Part shown: positions 42,247 through 51,182 of the stretch, piece by piece
Layout: each line of letters starts with the position of its first letter
How positions within the stretch are numbered: position 1 is the first letter of the stretch
Assembly (NCBI GenBank): GCA_001600695.1
Contig: BCKQ01000002.1
Span: 2,413,351-2,477,350 of the forward strand
Direction: 5' to 3'
Source: Ascoidea asiatica
Lineage: Eukaryota; Ascomycota; Saccharomycetes; Ascoideales; Ascoideaceae
Length of the DNA: 64,000 nucleotides
The notes under the pieces: model-generated
What the model was told of the DNA's origin: nothing
Seen by the model: the letters and a program-made list of their open reading frames with translations, nothing else
Database searches by the model: none
Made by a program: the position numbers and the translations under genes

Positions 42247-42914
42247 ATGTGGGTATTTAATTGGTGTATGTATTTTAGATTATTTGTGCTGATTAAATTC
42301 AATTCAATTTAATTATAATAAGCTATATTAACAATTCTTCATGATAAAAAGTGCAGAAAGCAATTCAAGATACACTGAGTAATTTGGGATTATGGAAAAA
42401 ACATGGAAAGTTATTATTTTTAGGTTTAGATAATGCTGGTAAAACAACATTATTAAATATGTTAAAAACAAATAGATTAGCAACTTTACAACCAACTATT
42501 CATCCAACAAGTGAACATTTAATAATTGGAAATGTTCAATTTACAACTTTCGATTTAGGTGGTCATCAACAAGCAAGAAGATTATGGAAAGATTATTTTA
42601 TTGAAGTAAGTGGTGTTGTATTTATTATTGATTCAACTGATTTAAAAAGATTAGATGAAGTTAAATTTGAATTAAATTCTTTATTGAATAGTGAGCAATT
42701 AATTAATGTTCCATTTTTAATTCTAGGTAATAAAATTGATTCACCTAATGCAATTAGTGAAATTCAACTTAAAGATTGTTTAAATTTATATTCAACAACT
42801 GGTAAAGGTGAAAATGGTCTTCAAAATATAAGACCAATTGAAATTTTTATGTGTTCAGTGGTTTTAAGACAAGGTTATTCTGAAGGAATTAAATGGTTAT
42901 CACAATATATTTGA
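42247..42914 (+). CDS. SAR1: Sar1 small GTPase (COPII coat assembly), one intron
   Basis: Sar1 recruits the COPII coat at ER exit sites. The main exon encodes [15 protein letters not shown] (P-loop), [12 protein letters not shown] (G3), GNKID (G4) and the invariant C-terminus WLSQYI. The frame has no ATG at its 5' end, so exon 1 must lie upstream. ATG TGG GTA TTT AAT TGG T at 42247-42265 encodes MWVFNW, the amphipathic Sar1 N-terminus, followed directly by a GTATGT donor. A branch-like TATTAAC lies at 42326-42332. Two acceptors keep frame: AAG ending at 42351 (intron 86 nt, gives MWVFNWLQKAIQD) or AAG ending at 42360 (gives MWVFNWSIQD, closer in length to homologues). The CAG ending at 42356 would create a stop. 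The CTG at 42375-42377 sits on a conserved Leu. Confidence 0.95.
42266..42351 (+). other. SAR1 intron (acceptor at 42351 or 42360)
   Basis: Donor GTATGT at 42266, branch-like TATTAAC at 42326-42332. First AG after the branch at 42350-42351; a second frame-preserving AG at 42359-42360. Confidence 0.8.
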
Positions 42915-42955
42915 TTATATATTATACAGTATATATTATATAACAATAACTGAGA

Positions 42956-43618
42956 TTATTTATTATTATAATCACTGTAATCACTATAGTTATTATAGTC
43001 ATAATCACTATAATTTGAATAATTGCTAGTCTTACTATAACTACTATTCTTACTGTAATTACTACCCCAACTATAATCACGACTATGATTATATCTATGG
43101 CCATGATTATGACCATGTTCAGCATTATAAGTAGGTCTTTGATTACTTCTATGAGAACGCTTATTATTGTTTTTTCTAGTGTGATAATCAACAGTTAAAA
43201 AATTATTATCTTTATTATCTTTATTATCTTTATAATTATAATTATTATTATTATTATTATGACCATTAATATTATCTTGTTTATCACCTTTGTTGTTACT
43301 GTTACCATTAATATTTCCATTAGTATTGCTATTCTTATTACCAGTGAAAATATTTTGATTAGAATTATTACTTTTATTACGAAAGTGTTTGTAAATATCA
43401 TTACCATAAAGTCTAATACATTTACCACATAATTGATGATAATCATTATGATTATGATTGAAAGTATTTTTACACCAATTTACTTTTCCATAATGATATT
43501 TATATTTTATTTTACAATAATGGCATACCCAAACTTTTGGAGGATTTGTATATAAAGTAATATCTAAAAAACCAACTCTAATTTTTTCTGGATCTCTTGG
43601 ATCTGAACTGCAATACAT
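42956..43618 (-). CDS. Unknown protein with paired CxxC motifs (possible divergent zinc finger) and Asn-rich tail
   Basis: A 220-residue frame with a plausible globular N-terminus (MYCSSDPRDPEKIRVGFLD onward). Near residue 32 comes VCHYCKIKYKYHYGKVNWC and near residue 62 LCGKCIRLYGNDIYKH. Two CxxC pairs about 28 residues apart, the second in an LCxxCxxLY context, recall the GATA-type finger, but the spacing is much longer than the usual 17-18. I offer this only as a resemblance. The remainder is low complexity: Asn/Gly/Lys repeats then Tyr/Ser/Asp/Asn repeats. The gene converges with SAR1, 41 bases between stop codons. No family is recognised. The ordered cysteine region suggests a real gene rather than a chance frame. 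Confidence 0.6.
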   Translation of the reverse strand: MYCSSDPRDPEKIRVGFLDITLYTNPPKVWVCHYCKIKYKYHYGKVNWCKNTFNHNHNDYHQLCGKCIRLYGNDIYKHFRNKSNNSNQNIFTGNKNSNTNGNINGNSNNKGDKQDNINGHNNNNNNYNYKDNKDNKDNNFLTVDYHTRKNNNKRSHRSNQRPTYNAEHGHNHGHRYNHSRDYSWGSNYSKNSSYSKTSNYSNYSDYDYNNYSDYSDYNNK

Positions 43619-43751
43619 TTTTTATAGGAAAAATATAAGGGAAGAAAAAAATAATTAGTTAAGAGAAATACTGTAAAGAAATGAAAAAAAGAGGTATGAA
43701 GAAATTAAAATATAAATGAATGAATAAATTAATGAATTAATAAATACCCGA

Positions 43752-43785
43752 ATGAATGAATGAATGAATGAATGAATGAATGAAG
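43752..43785. repeat. (GAAT)n microsatellite
   Basis: About eight GAAT/GAATGAAT units are directly visible, followed by three GTATAAAT units. Confidence 0.8.
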
Positions 43786-45265
43786 GTATAAATGTATAAA
43801 TGTATAAGTTAAAGAAGGATTAAAAGCAAGAAGGAATGAATAATGAATAGATTAATTAGTGAATATTTGATTATTTTGTTAATTAAATCTCTTAGGAATT
43901 ATAAAACTCTTTATATAATTTGAAAAGTAATTAGAGTAAAGGAAATGAATCAAAAATCTTTAATTTTTTTTTTTTTTAATAAAGAATACCCACATTTATC
44001 AAGGAAAATGAAATTCATTTTTGATTCAATTATAATTTTTATTTAAGAAGATTAATTTAAAGGTTAATAAAAAGTATAAAAGTATAAAAAACATAATGTA
44101 TAATATTAAAACCACTACCACATAATTTTAAATACTGAGACAATGATAATAACTTGTATATTAGATATTGGATATTGGATATTATATATTAACCACAAAT
44201 TTTCAATGTTTTAGGAGAATGAAATTCATGTGTAAGGATTAAATTTTGGAATTAAAAATCTAGGAATAAAAAAAAGTTAATAAAAAATTTCTTTGAAATA
44301 ATAAGGTATAAGGAAATAAGAAAATAATAATAATAATTATTTTGATAAAGAATAACCGTGGATAAATAAAGATTAATTTGACAAATCCAATTTTTTTTTT
44401 TTTTGTTTCCGATTCTGATTTTAATTTTTGAAAAGGTTCTATAATGCAAGTTTAAAGTTCTTTAATCATGGATAATATAATAATTATTAAAAAAATTATA
44501 TTATTATTATTATTAAGAGAAAGCTCTGAGACAATCGTAAAGGGTAATTTTGAATTTGGTGATAAATTATAAAGCATAAATTTTGGGGCACAATTGCAAA
44601 TAAAAATAAAAAATAAAAAAAAAAAAAAAAAGTCAAGGCCAATAAAACTAATTTATTTTTCCTAGCATTATATTTTTGCAAAAGGAATGAAGAAATTACT
44701 TGGGTTTTAATTCATTTTGGAAATTAAAAGAGAAATTAGTAATAATTATCTACTTTTATTATTTGCTTACTTTTTTGCCATTCCTTTTTTTGGCCTTGTT
44801 TACTCTTATTCTACTACTTCTTCTCTTGAATAGTTTCTTACTTCGTTGCCCATGGTTTGATAATTCAAGCATTTGACAAACAAATACATTTTGGAATCAG
44901 AAATTAGAGAACTGCAGAAGATGAAACATCATATTACTTCCCCATTAAGAATAAAATTTCAGTTCTGGAAGTCATGTTCTGCACTGTTTCAAGTTTATAT
45001 TACTTATCATTATTATCATATTCAGCATCATCACCTATTTATTCATTGTCAGTGTTTGTTGTTAGCTGTTTAATTCAATATATCATTGCTTCTTCATTAC
45101 TTCTTCATTTCTTCTTCATTTCTTCTTTTCTTTATTGCTTCTTTGTTTCATTGCAGAAGAAGCTTTGTTTTGTTTATTGTTGCGACCCATGTGAATGTCC
45201 TGGAATTGTTTCCCTTGTGTCCTGTAAACGGACGCTTTGTGTGGTACTTGTCCCTGTATTTCTAG

Positions 45266-45270
45266 CCAAT
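45266..45270 (+). promoter_or_regulatory. CCAAT box upstream of NCA2
   Basis: TAGCCAATCACAG lies about 217 bases ahead of the preferred NCA2 start. The Hap complex binds CCAAT in respiratory gene promoters of yeasts; use here is inferred. Confidence 0.35.
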
Positions 45271-45486
45271 CACAGCCGGCCTCTGCCACCCGCCAAATTT
45301 AAACAAGGTCAAGAAACAAATAAAAAATAAAGAATAAAGAATGAAGAATAAAGATAAACAATAAATAATAAAGAACTAAATATATCAAAAACAGAAGCAA
45401 TTCATCCTCAATTGCTTCATAACTGTCTAGATATATTCAACTTCAATTGGAGACTAAAAGGAACTAACTCTCAAAAGCAACTGATC

Positions 45487-47871
45487 ATGAATTCTCTCGT
45501 TCAGAAGAATCTCCAGTCCTTGGATGCTTATGCGAATGAAATCTATTCAAATGTTAAAGAATTGAACTTGGAAAAAATAATACTATTGTCACCAACTAAT
45601 AAATATCCAAGTTTAGATAAACACACAAATGCCAATTTCAATGATAATGACAAAGAAAAAGAAAAAGACAATGGTAATATCAGTATCGATAATGATTTAT
45701 CTTTTGTAGATTTAAATTTAAACTTGGATTCTAATCAAAATTCAAATCAGGATTCAAATCATATAATATCTGAACTTCTTTCAGACATAACTTTATTACA
45801 ATTAACTTTCAATAAAATATATTCGATTTTCAATTCAATAAGAGATAAAAAAAAATTACCTTCAAATACAATTACAAATTTCAATTCAAAATTAAATTCA
45901 AATTCAAATTCAAATTCAACAAGTAAAGATTTTATAAATTTAGATCAAATAAACTTTAATTTAAATAATTTAAATAATGAAATCTTAATCATATTTAAAA
46001 ATGGTTCAATTTCAAAAAAAATTAATTCAAATTTAAAAGTTATTGAAAATTCTTCTTCTTTATCAAAAAATATTCAATTAATTAATGATATAAAAATTTT
46101 ATCAAATTTAGAAAATTTAATAATCTCATATTCAATTCTATTAATATTCATAAATTTAATTAATTCTTCAATAAAAAATAATTTAATTTTATCAAATAAT
46201 TTAAATTATTTTAATAATGTTTTAAATTCAAATTATTTATTCAAATTATTTAATATTTTAACAAATTTTCCAAATTTTTTATTTAATTTAATAAATTTAA
46301 TTAAAAATGATATAAATTCAAAAAAAAATTTATTGAATTTTGAAAATTTATTATCTTCATTATCAATTTCTTTTAATAAATTAAAATCAAATTTAATTAT
46401 AAAAAATCCTTTAAATACACTCAATTCATTCACTTCATTTAATTCATTTTTACCTTCTTTATATAAAAAAAAAAATTATACTTTGAAAAATTCAATTTTC
46501 AATTCAATTAATTATACTTTAAATTATTCAAATTATCTATTATCATATCCAATTATTCTATTAGATAATAATTATTCAAATAAAATTAGTAATATCATTA
46601 ATACTAGAGATTTAAATGCAGAAATTTTAGGTTCTTTAATAACTGAGTTTCCAAAGTTTGTAAATAATAATAATAATAATATAAATACTAATATCAATAA
46701 CACCTCATTAATTAAATTAAATTCAATCTTATCTATAACTGATTTCAATATCTCTCAAAAAATTCAATTAAATTCAATTAATAATGTAAAAATTTCTCAA
46801 GATGACTTAATTCAAAATTTAACTAATTTATCTTTAATAAAATTTCCAAATTTTAAAAAATTCTCAAAAATTAACTTGAAAAATTTTAAAAAACCTTCAT
46901 TTTTAAATAGATATTGGTTATTAATTTTATTTTCAATAATTTATTTACCAAATTCGATTTTAAATTTAATTAATTCAAAAGATAAATTTATAACTTGGTT
47001 TAATGAAAATATCATTCAAACTTTAAAAGGTTTTTATAATAACTGGTTATTAAAACCAATTTTAAATATTTTAAATACTGTAAAACATGATGAAAATTCA
47101 ATGATTGCTATAGTTTCAAAAAAATCTTTACAATCTGATCTTGATTCTTTAGAAAGAATGATTATTGATTATTCAATTGATAATTTAGATAATAAATCAA
47201 GTTTATCTGTAAATCAAATTGAAAATTTAAAATTAGAAATTAAAAATTTAGTTAAAATTGGTGATATTACTCCATTAATGAAAAATTATGAAATTGAATT
47301 AAAAAAACCAATTAAAAATCTTGTTCTTGGAGATTTATCAAGATCTATTTTAATTCAAATTCAAAAAGCAAAAGTAGATGGTGCTATTGCTGCTTCAGGT
47401 ATTGATAAATTATTAAAATCTCAAGAATTAGTTTTTGGTATGGTTGCTGCTTCTCCAAGTTTATTGATTTTAATTTGGTTATTCAAAAATTTTAATCTTT
47501 ATTTAAAAAGAGGATATATCAATTTATTCCAAATAAATGGTAATAAATATAAAGATTTAGTTAGTCTGTGTTTAAATAATATTGAAAGATTATTGATTTT
47601 ATCATTAAAAGAATCTTATTCTAATGATTCTAATCAAAATAATGAAAATGAAAATGAAACTTCTGATCTTTCAAATAAATATTATATAGAAGGTATGTTG
47701 TTATTAGAAATTATCTCTTTGAAACAATTTGGTATTAAATTTTTACCCAAAAGTAAAAGAAATGAATGGGCTAGAGATATTGATGATTTAAATGATCATG
47801 AATTAAGTAATGAATTAAGAATAAAATTAGTAAATAAAATATGGAATGTCTATGGTAAATATATCAATTAG
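45487..47871 (+). CDS. NCA2: Nca2-like mitochondrial protein (nuclear control of ATP synthase)
   Basis: 794 residues from the Met at 45487. The frame is open to a Met at 45412, but those 25 residues do not look conserved, and the protein sequence proper seems to begin at MNSLVQKNLQSLDAYANEIY. The N-terminal two thirds are Asn/Leu/Ser-rich and divergent. The C-terminal third is typical of Nca2: LERMIIDYSIDNLD, then GDITPLMKNYEIELKKPIKN, LVLGDLSRSILIQIQKAKVD and LLKSQELVFGMVAASPSLLI. Two membrane segments are visible, at about frame residues 500-520 (YWLLILFSIIYLPNSILNL) and 672-690. In S. cerevisiae Nca2 works with Nca3 to control the mitochondrial ATP6/ATP8 transcripts and sits in the mitochondrial membrane. 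The exact role is not known in other yeasts. Confidence 0.88.
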   Translation: MNSLVQKNLQSLDAYANEIYSNVKELNLEKIILLSPTNKYPSLDKHTNANFNDNDKEKEKDNGNISIDNDLSFVDLNLNLDSNQNSNQDSNHIISELLSDITLLQLTFNKIYSIFNSIRDKKKLPSNTITNFNSKLNSNSNSNSTSKDFINLDQINFNLNNLNNEILIIFKNGSISKKINSNLKVIENSSSLSKNIQLINDIKILSNLENLIISYSILLIFINLINSSIKNNLILSNNLNYFNNVLNSNYLFKLFNILTNFPNFLFNLINLIKNDINSKKNLLNFENLLSSLSISFNKLKSNLIIKNPLNTLNSFTSFNSFLPSLYKKKNYTLKNSIFNSINYTLNYSNYLLSYPIILLDNNYSNKISNIINTRDLNAEILGSLITEFPKFVNNNNNNINTNINNTSLIKLNSILSITDFNISQKIQLNSINNVKISQDDLIQNLTNLSLIKFPNFKKFSKINLKNFKKPSFLNRYWLLILFSIIYLPNSILNLINSKDKFITWFNENIIQTLKGFYNNWLLKPILNILNTVKHDENSMIAIVSKKSLQSDLDSLERMIIDYSIDNLDNKSSLSVNQIENLKLEIKNLVKIGDITPLMKNYEIELKKPIKNLVLGDLSRSILIQIQKAKVDGAIAASGIDKLLKSQELVFGMVAASPSLLILIWLFKNFNLYLKRGYINLFQINGNKYKDLVSLCLNNIERLLILSLKESYSNDSNQNNENENETSDLSNKYYIEGMLLLEIISLKQFGIKFLPKSKRNEWARDIDDLNDHELSNELRIKLVNKIWNVYGKYIN

Positions 47872-49017
47872 TTTTCACTAATAAATTTGTGATATTTTTG
47901 ATTTTATATTAAATTTCGATCATTCCAAAGCATTTTGTAAGATAAAAAAATATTCAAATAGACAATTTTCATCGCTACTCGATAGTATTGATTATAAATA
48001 GTTTTTCTTTCAAACATTTAAGCCAGGTATTTAAAAGACAAAAATGAAGCTTTTTTGGAATGCCTTAAATGCTCATTGCCAAGTCAAGCTTCTCAGAACA
48101 AGAATTTCTATTTGTTTATTGCACCTAAATTTTTAGTAATTAAATAATCCAACGCTTTTTAAACTTAAGAAAGAATTTAGAAAAAATCAGTTGTAAATGA
48201 ACATTCTGAATTCAATTTACTCTTGTTTTTGCTTCAAAACTTATTCAATAAACGAATCAATCTGGCTAATGAGTATTAAATTTCAAGTATTTTGAAACTA
48301 AGTGTGGAACGTGTAGATTTGCGACTGTTACACTATTTTCTTATTTGAATATTGTTTTATTTAACTTTAGGATAAATTTTAATTTGAGTATTGAGTCTGA
48401 TTAAGCTTTTTATTTAAGCCTTTTTGAGTGGTTTTCAGAATTCAAATTTCTTAGCGATTGGAAGAAGAACTTGCATGAAAGAAGTAAAGAACTTATAAAT
48501 ATTGGGGGATTTTCAATGAAAAAAATTCAAATTATTTGTTAAAACATTAAGGAAATTTTGATTAAAGTAAATTGAAAGTTGTGAGTTTTAACATTAATCT
48601 TATCCCTAAAAAATTGAACGTAACGTATGCAATGCAATAAATTTTTTATTAGTAAACTATCAATAATTTCAAATTCGGAGATATTAATAGATATCAATAG
48701 ATATCAATAGATATCAATAGATATCAATAGATATCAATAGATATCAATAGATATCAAGAGATATCAAGAGAATAAGAAGTAGATTTGAATTGGTTTTTAT
48801 AAATATGAAGGTATTTCTGGATAAGTTTGATTTTTGGAAACTGTTTCTTAATTATCAATATTAAATATTAAATAAATATAGAAATATAATTAACAAATAT
48901 ATTAATTATATTATTAAATCTAATAACTTAGATTAATTCCAAATAGTCATTCCTTTTCAAATTATTCAATTCTTAGTTTTTATTCTAAAAACAAAACACA
49001 AATTAGATTTCATCAAA
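47872..49017. other. Intergenic between NCA2 and polygalacturonase 2
   Basis: AT-rich 1.1 kb including the decamer array at 48681-48770. It should contain the polygalacturonase 2 promoter. There is no gene. Confidence 0.65.
48681..48770. repeat. Nine-copy decamer tandem repeat (ATATCAATAG)
   Basis: Nine head-to-tail 10-bp units: the first is ATATTAATAG, six are perfect, and the last two are ATATCAAGAG. The array starts about 337 bases and ends about 247 bases upstream of the polygalacturonase 2 start. The period is close to one helical turn. There are no spacers, so it is not a CRISPR array. Confidence 0.95.
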
Positions 49018-50142
49018 ATGCAATTCAGATTTACTTCAGTTACTGCCCTTTTAACTCTTTTATCAGCAGTTTTAGCTTCTCCTCTTGAAGGTGGATTAAG
49101 AAGTGGTGCTTTAAGAAAACGTACCTCATGTACAGTTACCACTGATACTTTTGATGACTTATCAACTATTAAAAGTTCATGTACTGATATTATTATTGAT
49201 GCAGTAACTGTTCCAGCTGGAGAAACTTTAGATTTAACTGATCTTACAGAAGGTACCACAGTCACTTTCCAAGGTACAACTACTTTTGAATATAAAGAAT
49301 GGTCAGGTCCATTAATGTCATTTTCAGGTAGTGCAATCACAATTACTGGTGCTTCTGGACATTCAATTGATGGTAATGGAGCTAAATGGTGGGATGGTGA
49401 AGGATCCAATGGTGGTGTAACTAAACCAAAAATGTGTTATTTACATTCTCTTAAAGATGGTTCAAAGGTTTCTGGATTAAATATTAAAAATACTCCAGTT
49501 CAATGTTTCTCAATCAATTCTTCAGAAGATTTAACAGTTGATAGTGTTACAATTGATAATTCAGATGGTGAATCTGAAGGTCATAATACAGATGCTTTTG
49601 ATGTTGGATCCTCATCCAATATTCATATTACAAATTGTGTTGTAACCAATCAAGATGATTGTTTAGCAGTCAATTCAGGTACTGATATTTATTTCTCCGG
49701 TAATACATGTTCTGGTGGTCATGGTATCTCAATTGGATCAGTTGGTGGTAGAACTAACAATGTTGTTAAAGATGTTTATGTATCTGATTGTACAGTTAAA
49801 GATTCAGATAATGGTGTTAGAATTAAAACTGTTTATGATGCTACTGGAAGTGTTTCAGGTGTTTCATATAAAGATATTACTTTAAGTGGTATTGCCAAAT
49901 ATGGTATTGTTATCGAAGGTGATTATGAAAATGGATCTCCAACAGGTACTGCAACATCTGGTGTTCCAATCACTAATTTAACTATTGAAGATGTTACTGG
50001 ATCAGTTGATAGTACTGCCCAACCAGTTTATATTTTAGTTGAAGGAGCATCAGATTGGACTTGGTCTGGAGTTGATATCACCGGTGGTGAAACTAAGAAA
50101 ACATGTTCTGGTATTCCTTCTGATTCTAGTGCTTCTTGTTAA
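49018..50142 (+). CDS. Endopolygalacturonase 2 (GH28), secreted
   Basis: This 374-residue paralogue of the gene at 20203-21312 is in the opposite orientation. Signal peptide FTSVTALLTLLSAVLASP; a propeptide five residues longer than in copy 1, ending RKR before TSCTVTTDTF (Kex2-type site). The GH28 set NTDAFDV, QDDCLAVNS, GGHGISIGS and RIKT is complete. The predicted reaction is endo-hydrolysis of pectate outside the cell. Compared with copy 1, substitutions repeatedly replace Lys, Gly or Ser by Asp or Glu (GETLDLTDLTEG instead of GKTLDLTGLTKG; VEGASDW instead of VKGASDW). By my count the protein is about 12 charge units more acidic. A decamer array sits in its promoter region and tRNA-His copy 2 lies 410 bases downstream. 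Confidence 0.96.
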   Translation: MQFRFTSVTALLTLLSAVLASPLEGGLRSGALRKRTSCTVTTDTFDDLSTIKSSCTDIIIDAVTVPAGETLDLTDLTEGTTVTFQGTTTFEYKEWSGPLMSFSGSAITITGASGHSIDGNGAKWWDGEGSNGGVTKPKMCYLHSLKDGSKVSGLNIKNTPVQCFSINSSEDLTVDSVTIDNSDGESEGHNTDAFDVGSSSNIHITNCVVTNQDDCLAVNSGTDIYFSGNTCSGGHGISIGSVGGRTNNVVKDVYVSDCTVKDSDNGVRIKTVYDATGSVSGVSYKDITLSGIAKYGIVIEGDYENGSPTGTATSGVPITNLTIEDVTGSVDSTAQPVYILVEGASDWTWSGVDITGGETKKTCSGIPSDSSASC

Positions 50143-50552
50143 ACTGAAAAATGATGAAAACGAAATAAAAACATTTTGAATTGCTCAAATGTTTAATTTG
50201 TTTTATAGTTTTTACTCTTAAAGTACCTTTCTCAAAATTTTTCTTTTTGATTTTCAAATAATATACAGTATATACAAATAAACAATGAAATACAGAAATA
50301 TATATTTCACTCTCTTTCTATTTTAAAGAGACCTGAAAATTTTACTTTTTTCCAGAGAAGTTTATTTTTAGTTTTCTGAATACGCGTTCAAAAAGTTTCA
50401 TTGAAAATTATTCTCTAATGGATTCTAATTTGAATTCACCACTTCAAGGGTATCATATTTTCAATCAAAAAATATTCCCTTATATTATGAGACTGTAAAA
50501 TCGAACTCTTCTTTATGTTTAAACTGGAAGTTGTTTTCCAAACACAAAGTAA
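50143..50552. other. Intergenic between polygalacturonase 2 and tRNA-His copy 2
   Basis: AT-rich 410 bp. I see no gene and no clear similarity to the flank of the other tRNA-His gene. Confidence 0.6.
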
Positions 50553-50624
50553 GCCGTTCTCGTATAGTGGTTAGTACACTTCGTTGTGGCCGAAGAAACC
50601 CAGGTTCGATTCCAGGGAACGGCA
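50553..50624 (+). tRNA. tRNA-His(GUG), copy 2
   Basis: Same as copy 1 (23268-23339) except in the T stem, where it has CCAGG facing CCAGG. This gives an A-A mismatch at 51:63 instead of A-C. Anticodon GTG, discriminator A. Confidence 0.95.
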
Positions 50625-51182
50625 CTTATCTTTTTACTTCCTTGTTTTTTTTGCGCTATTTCTTTTGGTTAAAGTCTCATAGATTTTTTTAAAATGTACA
50701 GTTAAAACAAATATCAATAAATATACTACCTGATTTATAGGAATATCATTGCAAATTTTTATCCAGTTTTAAATAATTTTTTTCAAATTTATTTTTCTTG
50801 GGTAAAAATAAAGTTTTGAACCCTGCATTTCGGGTAAGCATGTATATGCATTTCTTTTCTTATGTATACACAATGTTATTTTTTAACGAACACTGTTGAC
50901 GTTCGCTATCCGATTTGTTTTTGTTAAACTGGCTTTTAAATCCTTTTAAAAAGCTGAATAATTCAAATAATTCAAGAACTTCTAAATTCTAACTTCTTAA
51001 TAAAAATTTTCAATCTTGCTAACTATTGTTCTACATTTATTAAAAAATATTTTCATTTATTTGAGATTTCTAATTTGAGAACTCTGTTCATAAAGTATAA
51101 AAAAATAAAATCATAGCTCATTCAATTAAAAAAAAAAACACCGAAAAGATAGGTTGTAATCATATATTAAAAGTTTAAAAAT
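50625..51182. other. Intergenic between tRNA-His copy 2 and GH3 gene
   Basis: Contains the conserved element at 50814-50931. Otherwise AT-rich with no gene. Confidence 0.6.
50814..50931 (+). repeat. tRNA-His-linked conserved element, copy 2
   Basis: AAAAATAAAGTT, CCCTGCATT, GCATGTATATGCA, TACACAATGTTA and TAACGAAC-9 nt-GTTCGCTA (50884-50908) occur in the same order and spacing as in copy 1. The inverted-repeat spacer is 9 nt in both. It lies about 190-307 bases downstream of the tRNA. No open frame is shared by the two copies. Confidence 0.7.

Larger units (their letters stand above)
43619..45486. other. Divergent intergenic region (1.9 kb), NCA2 promoter on the right
   Basis: A GAAT tetranucleotide run lies at about 43752-43785, poly-A/T tracts at about 43968, 44390 and 44610, and a GC-richer patch at about 45175-45300. 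A CCAAT box at 45266-45270 (TAGCCAATCACAG) is a possible Hap2/3/4/5 site ahead of a mitochondrial gene. The 118-codon frame at 44974 is not protein-like. Confidence 0.5.

Noticed and set aside
42351-42914. SAR1 as a single exon starting at the GTG at 42351
   Set aside because: There is no ATG, and the N-terminal amphipathic segment is missing; the ATG exon with GTATGT donor at 42247-42271 supplies it.
43141-43446. Ile/Val-rich frames antisense or out of frame over the 42956-43618 gene
   Set aside because: They are frame shadows of the AAT/AAC-rich coding repeats.
44974-45330. 118-codon plus-strand frame with Cys-rich end
   Set aside because: It overlaps the NCA2 promoter, is dominated by Phe/Leu/Ser from a CTTCTT-type sequence, and has no family resemblance.
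45412-45486. N-terminal extension of NCA2
   Set aside because: The 25 extra codons are not conserved-looking and have different base use; the next Met is preferred, though not proven.
48681-48770. CRISPR-like array
   Set aside because: The 10-bp units are directly adjacent without spacers and the genome is eukaryotic; it is a simple tandem repeat.
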